Origin: UBA6186 sp050012295
Lineage (GTDB): Bacteria > Pseudomonadota > Gammaproteobacteria > UBA6186 > Azoamicaceae
Direction: 5' to 3'
Assembly: GCA_050012295.1 (NCBI GenBank)
Contig: JBEKHL010000001.1
Location: 62,001 to 126,000, forward strand
DNA: 64,000 bases
Part shown: in pieces, positions 1 to 9,027 of the stretch
Layout of the letters: each line of letters opens with the position of its first letter
How positions within the stretch are numbered: the stretch's first letter is position 1
Made by a program: the position numbers and the translations under genes
Notes under the pieces: model-generated
Databases searched by the model: none
Told to the model about the DNA's origin: nothing
The model's input: only the letters and a program-made list of their open reading frames with translations

Positions 1-612
1 TAACATTGCCGCATCGTTTATGGTACGATGTTGTCCAACCCATTTAATTGACTCATCGTTATTTGGGGCTGATATTAAGCCTAGTTTTTCATAAACCTTT
101 AGTAATGTTTCTTGTGCTGGTAAGAACGAGACTGCTCTAGGCATTTTTTTTAGCACAATAAATCCATCTATCGGTTTTACGCTATCATCATTCCAGGTCA
201 CAGAAAACTTCAACCATTGAAAAGGTGCAGAGCAAAAATTTCTTACTTTTGTTAATTCAGTAGCATCAGTAATAGTACTTAATGCAGCAATATTTTCAGC
301 TAGCGGTGAGCTAGAAGTAACACCTAGCTTATCTAAACTTTGCTTAAACCAAGTGTTGGTATAGTCATAATTACAAAGATTTCCGTTACTATCAACCTGA
401 TAAAGGTATACAGCGTGTCTTTGTTGATCGATATTTCCACGAGCATTTGCAGCAACTATATTGTGTACTGCATTACGATCACCCTCAACTACTGAGCGCA
501 TGTGAAGAGAAAAGCCTTCGGTAAAATCACGTTCAACCGATACAAAATTTTTTCCAGATTCATCACAATATGCATTTTTGTTAATTGGACCAGAATATAT
601 CTTTGTAGGCAT
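1..612 (-). CDS. Unknown protein, N-terminal 204 residues (gene runs off the left edge)
   Basis: An uninterrupted minus-strand frame runs from an ATG at 612 to base 1 without a stop, so only the first 204 codons are present. A strong Shine-Dalgarno sequence (AGGAGA, 7 nt before the ATG) supports this start. The protein begins MPTKIYSGPINKNAYCDESG. It has no signal peptide or membrane segment and looks like a soluble cytosolic or secreted protein. I do not recognise the family. It is divergent from the potABCD operon. Its position at an operon boundary and lack of a housekeeping match resemble the other effector-like genes here, but nothing in the visible part shows a function. Confidence 0.75.
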   Translation of the reverse strand, partial: MPTKIYSGPINKNAYCDESGKNFVSVERDFTEGFSLHMRSVVEGDRNAVHNIVAANARGNIDQQRHAVYLYQVDSNGNLCNYDYTNTWFKQSLDKLGVTSSSPLAENIAALSTITDATELTKVRNFCSAPFQWLKFSVTWNDDSVKPIDGFIVLKKMPRAVSFLPAQETLLKVYEKLGLISAPNNDESIKWVGQHRTINDAAML

Positions 613-748
613 AAAACATTCTCCTCTTCTTTAATTTATTATTGATATTTATGTATTCATACTTACATGAAAATGGCCATTGATCAATAATAACCATTAC
701 TGCAACTATTTAACTAAATAACAACATACGATGCAACCATATATAACA

Positions 749-777
749 TTGACAAACGCTACATTCTATTTAACAAT
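749..777 (+). promoter_or_regulatory. Putative sigma70 promoter for potABCD
   Basis: TTGACA at 749-754, a 17-nt spacer, then AACAAT at 772-777 (4 of 6 consensus bases). It lies about 30 nt before the potA ATG, giving a short leader. The -35 is a perfect consensus match; the -10 is weaker. Confidence 0.5.
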
Positions 778-807
778 CTGCTCTAACCCAAACCCTCGAG
801 AACTAAA

Positions 808-1905
808 ATGACAGCAAATATTATTGAATTAAAAAACGTATCGAAATACTACAAAGAACATCCTGTTTTACAAGATATTGATTTAGAAGTAAAAAACAGC
901 GAATTTTTAACTATTTTAGGTCCATCTGGATGTGGTAAAACCACCCTGCTACGATTAATTTCTGGGTTCGAAACCCCTAGTAATGGTACAGTCCTAATGA
1001 ACGGTAAAGATGTATCTGGCCTTGCTCCACACTTAAGGCATGTTAATACAGTATTTCAAAGTTATGCACTTTTCCCACATATGGATGTTTTTGATAATGT
1101 TGCCTTTGGGCTTCGTTGCAAAAATCTACCAAAACCAGAAATAGAGCACAGAGTACGCGAAGCTTTAAGAATGGTAAAGTTAGATAACTTTGCTAACCGT
1201 AAACCAAGCCAACTAAGCGGCGGACAACAACAGCGAATAGCCATTGCTCGCGCTGTAGTAAATCAACCATTAGTTTTATTACTAGACGAGCCTTTAAGCT
1301 CGTTAGATTATAGTTTACGTAAAACTATGCAACTAGAATTAAAACAACTACAAGCACAATTAGGCATAACATTTATTTTAGTTACTCACGACCAAGAAGA
1401 AGCTCTTTCAACTGCCGATAGAGTGGTTGTTATGAATCACGGTATTATTGAACAAATAGGAACCCCTCGCGAAGTTTACGAAGAACCACAAAATTTGCAT
1501 GTCGCAAAATTTATTGGTGAAGTTAATATATTTAATACTACTGTCTTACAGGCAAACGATAACTATTTACAAGTTGAAATCGAAGGCATGCAATTTACTC
1601 TTAAAAACACCAAAAAATTTACATCAGAACAAAAACTTTACACTTTATTACGCCCAGAAGATTTAGAAGTTTGGGGAGCAAGTGAAGTCTCTGATTCAAA
1701 AAACATGTATTCTGCAACCGTTGCTCAAGTTATTTATAAAGGCTCTACCGTTGATTTAATTTTAAAACTCAAAACTGGTACTCAAATTTTAGCAACACAA
1801 TTTTTTAATGAAGATGATGAAAAATTAGATTTTCGACCAGGAGAAGCTGTCTGGGTATATTGGCGAACAGGATGGGAAGTTATTTTATCAGATGAGCCAA
1901 AATAA
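808..1905 (+). CDS. potA: Spermidine/putrescine ABC transporter, ATP-binding subunit PotA
   Basis: ATPase that powers uptake of polyamines through the PotB-PotC channel, acting at the cytoplasmic face of the inner membrane. The 365 residues show Walker A GPSGCGKTT (38-46), Q-loop FQSYALFP, signature LSGGQQQR (136-143), Walker B VLLLDEP (156-162) and the H-loop histidine in THDQEE (H194). A TOBE-type domain follows at about 240-360. Length matches the family. The start lies just after a GAGAAC sequence that may act as a weak ribosome site. It overlaps potB by 14 nt, so the two are translationally coupled. The four-gene order potA-B-C-D makes the polyamine assignment firm compared with other PotA-like importers. 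Confidence 0.95.
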   Translation: MTANIIELKNVSKYYKEHPVLQDIDLEVKNSEFLTILGPSGCGKTTLLRLISGFETPSNGTVLMNGKDVSGLAPHLRHVNTVFQSYALFPHMDVFDNVAFGLRCKNLPKPEIEHRVREALRMVKLDNFANRKPSQLSGGQQQRIAIARAVVNQPLVLLLDEPLSSLDYSLRKTMQLELKQLQAQLGITFILVTHDQEEALSTADRVVVMNHGIIEQIGTPREVYEEPQNLHVAKFIGEVNIFNTTVLQANDNYLQVEIEGMQFTLKNTKKFTSEQKLYTLLRPEDLEVWGASEVSDSKNMYSATVAQVIYKGSTVDLILKLKTGTQILATQFFNEDDEKLDFRPGEAVWVYWRTGWEVILSDEPK

Positions 1906-2740
1906 ATTATTTAGAAAATTTTCTATAACAACCATATGGTTTTGGTTAGCAATTTTTGCTCTAATTCCAAGCTTTTTTTTGTTGATAACTAGTATATTAA
2001 TTCAAGGCGACAATGAATTAGTACGTTTGCAATTAACCATATCTAATTATTTACGTTTGTTTAATTCATATTATTTACAAGTTTTTGGACGCTCGTTTAT
2101 GCTAGCCGGGTTCTGTACTCTTGGTTGTTTAATTTTAGGATACCCTTTTAGCTACCTAATAGCACGAACAACTGAACGATATAAAAATATACTATTACTA
2201 TTGGTGATTATTCCATTTTGGACAAGTTCTTTAATTCGTAGCTATGCAATCATCGCAATTTTAAAAACGCATGGCATTCTCAATAAATTGTTACTATGGT
2301 CTGGCATTATACAAACCCCAATTCAAATAATGTACACCAATACTGCAACTCTAATTGGTTTAATTTATACGCTATTACCATTAATGATTTTACCTTTATA
2401 TGCTAGCATTGAAAAATTAGATATAAGAATTATTGATGCAGCTAAAGATTTAGGCGCCAAAAGACATCAAGTATTTCTAAAAATCATAGTACCACTAACC
2501 TCTCCAGGGATATTTTCCGGTTGTGTTTTAGTGTTTTTACCAGCAATGACAATGTTTTATATCCCAGATTTATTAGGTGGGGCTAAAACAATACTAATTG
2601 GTAATATTATTCAAAATCAGTTCTTAGCTGCCCGTGATTGGCCTATGGGAGCTGCCATCAGTGTAGCGTTAACCTTATTTATGGGTATGGTTTTACTAAT
2701 TTACTGGAAACGCCACCCACATCAACAAGAGTTATTATAA
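1892..2740 (+). CDS. potB: Spermidine/putrescine ABC transporter permease PotB
   Basis: Inner-membrane permease of the polyamine importer. The 282 residues show about six hydrophobic membrane segments and the EAA-type loop that docks to the ATPase, here IIDAAKDLGAKRHQVFLKII followed by VPLTSPGI. The first segment starts at about residue 13. It begins inside the end of potA and is followed after 3 nt by potC. Binding-protein-dependent permeases share this architecture; the PotB call rests on position in a full potABCD operon. Confidence 0.93.
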   Translation: MSQNKLFRKFSITTIWFWLAIFALIPSFFLLITSILIQGDNELVRLQLTISNYLRLFNSYYLQVFGRSFMLAGFCTLGCLILGYPFSYLIARTTERYKNILLLLVIIPFWTSSLIRSYAIIAILKTHGILNKLLLWSGIIQTPIQIMYTNTATLIGLIYTLLPLMILPLYASIEKLDIRIIDAAKDLGAKRHQVFLKIIVPLTSPGIFSGCVLVFLPAMTMFYIPDLLGGAKTILIGNIIQNQFLAARDWPMGAAISVALTLFMGMVLLIYWKRHPHQQELL

Positions 2741-2743
2741 ATT

Positions 2744-3517
2744 ATGAATAACAGATTTATTAAATCATTTTATTTAACATTAATTTATTTGTTTTTATAC
2801 ATCCCTATTTTGGTACTTATTGTCTATTCTTTTAATGATTCTTCTTTTTCGTTAATTTGGAAAGGCTTTACATTACAGTGGTACCAAAGTTTATTACAAA
2901 ACACTGATCTACAAATTGTCGCTCTACATTCATTAACAATAGCTATTTTATCTGCTACGGTAGCTACGATCATTGGAACTATAGCTGCAGTTTCTTTTTA
3001 TAGATATAAATTTTTTGGTAAAAAACTATTACATAGTTTGCTTTTTATATTAATTGTTTCTCCTGATATCGTTACTGGAATTTCTTTATTAATTCTTTTT
3101 TCTTCTATCAAAATGCCTTTGGGGTTTTGGTCTTTATTATTGTCTCATATTACATTTTGTATACCTTTTGTAACAACAACAGTGTACTCTCGTTTAATAG
3201 GAAGCGATAAAAATTTGATTGAAGCTGCCAAAGATTTAGGTGCAACCGATAGTACTATTTTTACCAAAATTCTAGTACCGTTACTTTGGCCAGCCATTTT
3301 AGCTGGTTGGCTATTAAGTTTTACTTTATCTATGGACGATGTAATTATAAGTTTTTTTGTTACCGGACCGGAGTTCGATATCTTACCATTAAAAATTTTT
3401 TCAATGGTAAGAGTTGGTATAAAACCAGAAATTAATGCTTTATGTTCGGTAATGTTTATTATTACGATAATAATAGTACTAATTTATCAATTGATTAGCT
3501 GGAAAAAACCAAAATGA
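2744..3517 (+). CDS. potC: Spermidine/putrescine ABC transporter permease PotC
   Basis: Second permease subunit. The 257 residues contain six hydrophobic segments and the ATPase-contact loop IEAAKDLGATDSTIFTKILV. PotB and PotC form the heterodimeric channel. It lies 3 nt after potB and overlaps potD by 4 nt (ATGA type), so all four genes should be co-transcribed. Confidence 0.93.
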   Translation: MNNRFIKSFYLTLIYLFLYIPILVLIVYSFNDSSFSLIWKGFTLQWYQSLLQNTDLQIVALHSLTIAILSATVATIIGTIAAVSFYRYKFFGKKLLHSLLFILIVSPDIVTGISLLILFSSIKMPLGFWSLLLSHITFCIPFVTTTVYSRLIGSDKNLIEAAKDLGATDSTIFTKILVPLLWPAILAGWLLSFTLSMDDVIISFFVTGPEFDILPLKIFSMVRVGIKPEINALCSVMFIITIIIVLIYQLISWKKPK

Positions 3518-4554
3518 AAATGTATTTTAGCTTTAGTTTATTATTATTAAACTTAATAATTAACCCCATATACGCAGAAGATAAAATACTTAATGTATAT
3601 ACTTGGGCTGGTTATTTACCAGAAACTACTATACAACAATTTGAAAAACAAACAGGAATTCGTATTCACCACTCAACTTATTTAAGCAACGAAGTATTAT
3701 ACGCAAAATTAAAAGCCGATCCTGATGCTAGATACGATATTATTATGCCATCTACTTATTTTATAAATAGAATGGTACAACAGCAATTAATTCAACCAAT
3801 AGATAAATCTAAATTAACTAATCTTAAAAATATTAATCCTGCTTTTTTAAATAGAGAATACGATCCACATAATGAGTACAGCCTGCCTTACTTATACAAC
3901 ACTACCGGAATTGCAATTAATAAAAAATATCACCATGAATTTAAAAATGCTTCTTTAGTTTCATGGAAAATATTATGGGATCCAAAATATAAAGATCAAT
4001 TGCTAGTATTTGATGACACCAGAGAAACATTTGCTATGGCTCTAATGAAATTAGGCTATTCCATAAATGACACTAACCCAGACCATATTAAAGAAGCATT
4101 TGAACAATTAAAACTATTAATGGATAACATTAAATTATTTAATACTGAAGCACAACGTTCTATTTATCTAGATGAAGATATTACCATTGGCATGGGCTGG
4201 AATGGTGATCTTTTTCTTGCTAAACAAGAAAACCCAGCTCTTACTCTTATATATCCTCAAGACGGCTTTCTTATTGCATTAGATTGTTTAGCTATCCCTA
4301 AAGGAGCAAAACATATAAAATACGCTCATCAATTTATCGATTTTTTATTACAAGCATCTGTAGCTAAAGACATTGCTTTACTTAGTGGGTTTTCAACTTC
4401 TAATTTAGCTGGCATGCAATTATTACCAGAAAACATTAGACTCGATACGTTTCTTTACCCGGATCATAGTACTATGAAAAGATCACAAATTTTAAATGAT
4501 ATTGGAGACGCCGCTCTTATTTACGAAAAATATTTCGAATTGTTAAAACTTTAA
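3514..4554 (+). CDS. potD: Periplasmic polyamine-binding protein PotD
   Basis: Extracytoplasmic solute-binding protein that delivers spermidine/putrescine to PotBC. The 346 residues begin with a signal peptide of about 21 residues, probable cleavage after IYA, and the mature protein opens with the family motif LNVYTWAGYLP. The polyamine-site region DIIMPSTYFINRM and the later GMGWNGD segment are conserved features of PotD/PotF. Host cytosol is rich in polyamines, so import would be useful to an intracellular bacterium (inference). Its stop overlaps the convergent rimI by 4 nt. Confidence 0.93.
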   Translation: MKMYFSFSLLLLNLIINPIYAEDKILNVYTWAGYLPETTIQQFEKQTGIRIHHSTYLSNEVLYAKLKADPDARYDIIMPSTYFINRMVQQQLIQPIDKSKLTNLKNINPAFLNREYDPHNEYSLPYLYNTTGIAINKKYHHEFKNASLVSWKILWDPKYKDQLLVFDDTRETFAMALMKLGYSINDTNPDHIKEAFEQLKLLMDNIKLFNTEAQRSIYLDEDITIGMGWNGDLFLAKQENPALTLIYPQDGFLIALDCLAIPKGAKHIKYAHQFIDFLLQASVAKDIALLSGFSTSNLAGMQLLPENIRLDTFLYPDHSTMKRSQILNDIGDAALIYEKYFELLKL

Positions 4555-5021
4555 GATTGTGCTATGTTTAATTTTTCTAAACTTAACACTAATGCATCCT
4601 GCTTACCGTTTTTAGTATTGTAATAATTTTTTCTAATATACATCTCAACAAAATTAAACTTTTTATATAAATTAATAGCAGGTAAATTATTTTTGTGCAC
4701 TTCTAAAAAAATTTTATTGCCACACAAATTTATTAAATAATATATTAACTTACTACCTATACCAATTTGTTGCCAACTAGGCGCCACTGCTAAATTTAAA
4801 ATATGTGATTCATCAATAGAATTATATATAGCAACAACTCCATATCCCACAATTACTTGTTCAACCGTAACCACAACAGCATTATACAATGCAGCACAAC
4901 TAATAAATATTTCTTTAGGCCAAGGATCTATGGCAACTTGATTTTCAATATTTAATATTTGTTCAAAATCCTGTTCTTCTGCTTTTCTAATTATTACAGA
5001 ATCGATAATTTGGTTTTGCAT
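4551..5021 (-). CDS. rimI: Ribosomal protein S18-alanine N-acetyltransferase (RimI, GNAT family)
   Basis: Cytosolic acetyltransferase predicted to acetylate the N-terminal alanine of ribosomal protein S18. The 156 residues show the GNAT order: N-terminal region with DPWPKEIF (cf. the PW motif of RimI), motif A ILNLAVAPSWQQIGIGSKLI (acetyl-CoA loop Q/R-x-x-G-x-G/A) and motif B LEVHKNNLPAINLYKKFNF. It begins inside the upstream holD-like gene (28-nt overlap), the same holD-rimI arrangement as in enterobacteria. It is the last gene of the long mla-murA-pssA operon. Confidence 0.85.
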   Translation of the reverse strand: MQNQIIDSVIIRKAEEQDFEQILNIENQVAIDPWPKEIFISCAALYNAVVVTVEQVIVGYGVVAIYNSIDESHILNLAVAPSWQQIGIGSKLIYYLINLCGNKIFLEVHKNNLPAINLYKKFNFVEMYIRKNYYNTKNGKQDALVLSLEKLNIAQS

Positions 5022-5455
5022 AATAATAAATCTTGATAAGCTTGCCGTTTATTTCCCTGGTTTTGTAATAAATCTTCTGGATGCAAAACTGTAGAAATAA
5101 CAATTTTTTTTAAATTTAAATAGTCAAGATCTAAAAAATTTAAACTACCAAATTGTAAAATCAATTTTGTTTGCTCACAATAAGTCAAAATTTTTTTAGT
5201 TAGGCTATTTTTTTGTTCTAAAGAAAATTGTTCTTTGTTATTTTCATTATAATAAAATGTTACTGTTGTTAATTGTTCTTTTAACAAATCTAATACTAAC
5301 AACATTTTTTGTTGTAAATTTTTAATCTCTATATATTTACAATCGGCCTTATATAATGATTTTTTAATGGGTAAAATCGCTAAACATACCGATTGTTTAT
5401 TAATTACAGTTGCTGCAAATGGAAACAATGTACTTTTAGCTACCCAAAAATTCAT
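4994..5455 (-). CDS. holD: Putative DNA polymerase III psi subunit (HolD-like)
   Basis: Small 153-residue protein without signal peptide or membrane segment. The psi subunit links the clamp-loader chi subunit to the tau/gamma ATPase. Evidence is weak but of two kinds. The C-terminal part ends with a pattern (LHPEDLLQNQGNKRQAYQDL) resembling the S/T-P-x-L-x-x-NP-x-x-K-x-x-L/W stretch near the HolD C-terminus. It also sits directly upstream of rimI with overlapping reading frames, as holD does in Escherichia coli. HolD diverges quickly, so an unrelated protein in the same slot remains possible. The only standard start is the ATG at 5455; an in-frame TAG lies 15 nt upstream. Confidence 0.5.
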   Translation of the reverse strand: MNFWVAKSTLFPFAATVINKQSVCLAILPIKKSLYKADCKYIEIKNLQQKMLLVLDLLKEQLTTVTFYYNENNKEQFSLEQKNSLTKKILTYCEQTKLILQFGSLNFLDLDYLNLKKIVISTVLHPEDLLQNQGNKRQAYQDLLLCKTKLSIL

Positions 5456-5467
5456 AAAAAATAGCTT

Positions 5468-6265
5468 CTATTTAATTGCTATAATTTTTGATTGATTTTG
5501 TTTAGAAGATGGTAATTTCCTTCTAAAAAACCCAAATAACCCAGACAACATGTATAAAAAGAAAATACTAAATAAAATTTTAGGAGGATCCCAAGCGATT
5601 AAAGCGTAAATAAACACTACTAAAAAAATAGTTATAAATGGAACATTACCCTTAAGATCTACCTCTTTAAAACTATGATAACGTAAATTGCTAACCATTA
5701 ATAAAGATAACGCCATTACAACTAACGCTGCTATTTCGCTAATAGTTTTACCTGGAATATCAAAATCCGTACCAACCCAAACCATACCAGCAATTACCGC
5801 TGCAGCTGAAGTACAAGGTAACCCAATAAAAAATTTTTTATCCGAATTTTGATTTTCAGACAAATTAAATCTAGCCAAACGCAAACCAGTAGCTGCAACA
5901 TACATAAATGCTACTAACCAACCAATTTTACCTAAATACTGCAAACCCCAACTATATGCCATTAGTGCTGGCGTCATACCAAAACAAACCATATCTGATA
6001 AGCTATCATACTGAGCCCCAAAAGCGCTTTGAGTACCAGTTAATCTAGCTACTCTACCATCTAAGTTATCCAAAACCGCTGCTGCAAACAAAGCCATACA
6101 TGCTAACTCAAAATTAGCTTTCATGGCAGCAACTATTGCATAAAACCCAGCAAAAAGACCTGCTGTTGTTATTATATTAGGAAATAAATAAATTCCACGT
6201 CTTTTATGACGTTCTATTATATGCTCTTCACTAGTATTTTTAATATCTAAATCTATATTTGACAT
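5468..6265 (-). CDS. pssA: CDP-diacylglycerol--serine O-phosphatidyltransferase (PssA)
   Basis: Integral-membrane enzyme that makes phosphatidylserine from CDP-diacylglycerol and serine, the first step towards phosphatidylethanolamine. The CDP-alcohol phosphotransferase motif D-G-x2-A-R-x8-G-x3-D-x3-D is complete at residues 69-91. About seven hydrophobic segments follow the cytosolic N-terminus. At 265 residues it is the membrane-embedded type, not the soluble enterobacterial type. It starts 6 nt after murA. Confidence 0.92.
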   Translation of the reverse strand: MSNIDLDIKNTSEEHIIERHKRRGIYLFPNIITTAGLFAGFYAIVAAMKANFELACMALFAAAVLDNLDGRVARLTGTQSAFGAQYDSLSDMVCFGMTPALMAYSWGLQYLGKIGWLVAFMYVAATGLRLARFNLSENQNSDKKFFIGLPCTSAAAVIAGMVWVGTDFDIPGKTISEIAALVVMALSLLMVSNLRYHSFKEVDLKGNVPFITIFLVVFIYALIAWDPPKILFSIFFLYMLSGLFGFFRRKLPSSKQNQSKIIAIK

Positions 6266-6271
6266 ATATTT

Positions 6272-7537
6272 TTATCCAATTTCTCTTGTAATATTAGCAC
6301 CTAATTGCCGTAACTTCTCCTCTATACACTCATACCCGCGATCTATATGATAAATTCTATTAATAATAGTTTTGCCAACAGCCGCTAACCCTGCCAATAC
6401 TAAACAAGCTGAAGCACGCAAATCAGTTGCCATAACTTGAGCTGCTTTAAGGACATTATTACCTTTACAAAAAGCTGAATTACCGCGCACTAAAATGTCA
6501 GCTCCCATACGCCTAAGCTCTTCAATATGCATAAATCTATTTTCAAATACTGTCTCAGTAATCGTAGCTGAACCATTAGCTACACAATTTAAAGTAGTAA
6601 ATTGTGCTTGTAAATCTGTAGGAAATCCAGGAAATGGTGCAGTACAAATATCTATTGCTCTAGGTAACTCTCCTCTCATATCTAAGGTTACAGAATTTTG
6701 ATCATGACTAATATGAGCACCTGCCGCCTCTAATTTAAATAATACTGATTCTAAATTGTTAATATTAACTTGTTTAATTTTTATTTTACCCCTAGTTAAC
6801 GCGGCTGCAGCTAAATAAGTCCCGGCTTCAATCCGATCCGCAATTACTGAATACTGACAGCCAGATAAAGATTCCACTCCTTCAATTTCCAAAGTATCAG
6901 TGCCAATACCAGAAATTCTAGCTCCCATTTTATTTAAAAAATTAGCTAGATCTTGTACTTCTGGCTCACATGCTGCATTTTTTAATACAGTAGTCCCTGT
7001 AGCTAAAGTTGCTGCCATCATTAAATTCTCTGTACCAGTAACTGTAACTGTATCAAATATAATTTGAGCTGCTTTTAACTTACCACGCTTACACGTAGCT
7101 TTTATATAACCATCTTCTATACTAATCGACGCTCCCATTGCCTCTAAACCTTTAATGTGCAGATCTACCGGTCTAGGGCCGATTGCGCACCCACCTGGTA
7201 AAGACACTTTTGCCTCACCAAATTTAGTGACTAACGGCCCCAAAATTAAAATTGAAGCTCGCATGGTTTTTACTAATTCGTATGGAGCACAATAATTATT
7301 TATTTTTCTAGCATCCACTTGGATATTAAGCTTTTCATCAACAGTCAACCTCACTCCCAGTTGAGCTAATAATTCCATAATAGTTGTTACATCATGCAAA
7401 TGAGGAATATTAGAAATAGTAACTATTTGATCGGCTAATAATGTCGCTGTTAAAATTGGTAACACTGCATTTTTTGAACCAGATATTTTTATTTCCCCAG
7501 TTAACGGTGTACCGCCAATTATTGATAATTTACTCAT
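6272..7537 (-). CDS. murA: UDP-N-acetylglucosamine 1-carboxyvinyltransferase (MurA)
   Basis: Cytosolic enzyme of the first committed step of peptidoglycan synthesis, transferring enolpyruvate from PEP to UDP-GlcNAc. The 421 residues contain the substrate motif SGSKNAVLP (K22, N23), the mobile loop GGCAIGPRPVDLH with the catalytic cysteine at about C117 (the fosfomycin target), and the late arginine motif ATDLRASACLVLAG. The length is the family norm. It overlaps the end of mlaB by 8 nt. In many gammaproteobacteria the BolA-like gene ibaG lies between mlaB and murA; it is absent here. Confidence 0.97.
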   Translation of the reverse strand: MSKLSIIGGTPLTGEIKISGSKNAVLPILTATLLADQIVTISNIPHLHDVTTIMELLAQLGVRLTVDEKLNIQVDARKINNYCAPYELVKTMRASILILGPLVTKFGEAKVSLPGGCAIGPRPVDLHIKGLEAMGASISIEDGYIKATCKRGKLKAAQIIFDTVTVTGTENLMMAATLATGTTVLKNAACEPEVQDLANFLNKMGARISGIGTDTLEIEGVESLSGCQYSVIADRIEAGTYLAAAALTRGKIKIKQVNINNLESVLFKLEAAGAHISHDQNSVTLDMRGELPRAIDICTAPFPGFPTDLQAQFTTLNCVANGSATITETVFENRFMHIEELRRMGADILVRGNSAFCKGNNVLKAAQVMATDLRASACLVLAGLAAVGKTIINRIYHIDRGYECIEEKLRQLGANITREIG

Positions 7538-7838
7538 GATACGATATTACAGGAAACATTTGATCTAAACCACTGACTTTACCTAAATCAGATAAAAATT
7601 TTGGCATTTCATGAATTTTAATATTTTTTTTATGACTTTCAGCATACCTAACCCATGCAGATATAACTGCTAAACCACTACTATCAGACGCTTTAAGATC
7701 TCGTAAATTAATATTAATTACTTCCAAATTGGCTATTGTTTGACAGCCAAGCAACATAATCCCTTTTGCATTATCAAAATTAATCATACCTTCTAAATAC
7801 AAATTATTTTCATGGATAACAATGTTACAATTTTGCAT
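7530..7838 (-). CDS. mlaB: STAS-domain protein MlaB
   Basis: A 102-residue cytosolic STAS-domain protein, the small partner that binds the ATPase MlaF in the MlaFEDB complex. The core pattern INLRDLKASDSSGLAVISAWVRYA matches the conserved STAS helix-loop with D-S-S-G-L. It abuts mlaC (shared base at 7838) and overlaps murA. Sequence alone gives only STAS; the MlaB assignment comes from its place in a full mlaFEDCB cluster. Confidence 0.85.
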   Translation of the reverse strand: MQNCNIVIHENNLYLEGMINFDNAKGIMLLGCQTIANLEVININLRDLKASDSSGLAVISAWVRYAESHKKNIKIHEMPKFLSDLGKVSGLDQMFPVISYHE

Positions 7839-8512
7839 TATTCACTTACATTTTCCGGCTTTTTTAAATTTTGATTATTATGACTCCTAATTTTAGCTGA
7901 TACTACTTTTAAACCATGCATTCTTATATCATCGCTGAATTGTGCTCTAAACCCTTGTAAAATGCTTACTCCTTCTATTATTACGTCATAAACTTTCCAA
8001 GAATCTTCCACAGATATTAATCTATAATCAACTGACAAATTATCTTTGTCAGGACGAACTACCGTACTTTTTATTTGAATACGCTTAGCATTAAGATCTC
8101 CATTGTAATTTTGAAATTCTATTTTTTCTTCAGAATAACTACTCAAAGTAGAAGAATAGGTCCTAGTAAGTAATTTTTTTAATTCTTTAATAAATTCATT
8201 TTGTTCAGCATCAGCAGCTTTACTCCAATTGCTACGGCCAGCGATCCATTTACACATTTCATCAAAATCAACATTGGGTAAAATAAAATTATCTACTATT
8301 TTGCATATCTCTTCATTAGTTTTATGTTTTTCTCCTTGATAATGCTTTAACTGAGTTAATACTCGATCTGTTATAGAATGTAAAAACTGCACTGGATCTT
8401 TTCTTGGGATAGTATTTTCAGTAGGAGCAGGAGCAGTAGAATCCACCGCAAAAACAGACGTACATCCAAATATACTAATAAAAACTATAATTTTAAATAT
8501 AACATGACGCAT
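7838..8512 (-). CDS. mlaC: Periplasmic phospholipid-binding protein MlaC
   Basis: Periplasmic shuttle that carries phospholipid between the outer-membrane MlaA complex and the inner-membrane MlaFEDB complex. The 224 residues begin with a signal peptide of about 22 residues ending SVFA. The mature part contains family features DFDEMCKWIAGRSNWSKA and the YRLISVEDSWKVYDVIIEGVS stretch typical of MlaC/Ttg2D. A GGGG sequence 8 nt before the ATG can serve as ribosome site. No mlaA is in the window. Confidence 0.9.
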   Translation of the reverse strand: MRHVIFKIIVFISIFGCTSVFAVDSTAPAPTENTIPRKDPVQFLHSITDRVLTQLKHYQGEKHKTNEEICKIVDNFILPNVDFDEMCKWIAGRSNWSKAADAEQNEFIKELKKLLTRTYSSTLSSYSEEKIEFQNYNGDLNAKRIQIKSTVVRPDKDNLSVDYRLISVEDSWKVYDVIIEGVSILQGFRAQFSDDIRMHGLKVVSAKIRSHNNQNLKKPENVSE

Positions 8513-8544
8513 ATTAATAACCCCTTATTTTTCCTTTGCTTACT

Positions 8545-9024
8545 TTATTCTTTCTTCCCTGAACTATTAGATCCAACTGCAAATTTTGAAATTAAATCTT
8601 CCAATAATACTGCTTGTTGAGTTAATTCTATTACATCTCCCGGCTTAAGAAATGCATCTTCCATACCTGGCTCTATACCAACATAATTATCTCCCAATAA
8701 CCCTGCTGTTAAAATCTTGGCTGATGAATCTCTTGGAAGATTATGGTATATTTTACTAATATCCATCTCTACTAATGCTTGATATTCATTGAACTCATCA
8801 TATATTAAACTAATTTTTGCTACCATTCCAACTTTAACGCCATTAATAGTAACCTTTGATTTTACTTTTAATCCACCAATATTTTTAAATACTGCCTTTA
8901 AAATATAGCCTTTTTCATGATAAACACTTGTTAACCCACTAACTTGCAATGCTAGCATTAATGATGAACAAATTCCTAATATTACAAACAATCCAACCCA
9001 AAACTCTATTATTTTTGTTTTCAT
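8545..9024 (-). CDS. mlaD: MCE-domain protein MlaD
   Basis: Inner-membrane-anchored, periplasmic substrate-binding subunit of the Mla lipid transporter. The 159 residues have an N-terminal membrane helix (about 8-26) and one MCE domain containing GLKVKSKVTINGVKVGMV and the hydrophobic pore-loop region ILTAGLLGDNYVGIEPG. It lies 3 nt after mlaE. A single MCE domain of this size is normal for gammaproteobacterial MlaD, which forms a hexameric ring. Confidence 0.92.
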   Translation of the reverse strand: MKTKIIEFWVGLFVILGICSSLMLALQVSGLTSVYHEKGYILKAVFKNIGGLKVKSKVTINGVKVGMVAKISLIYDEFNEYQALVEMDISKIYHNLPRDSSAKILTAGLLGDNYVGIEPGMEDAFLKPGDVIELTQQAVLLEDLISKFAVGSNSSGKKE

Positions 9025-9027
9025 ACC

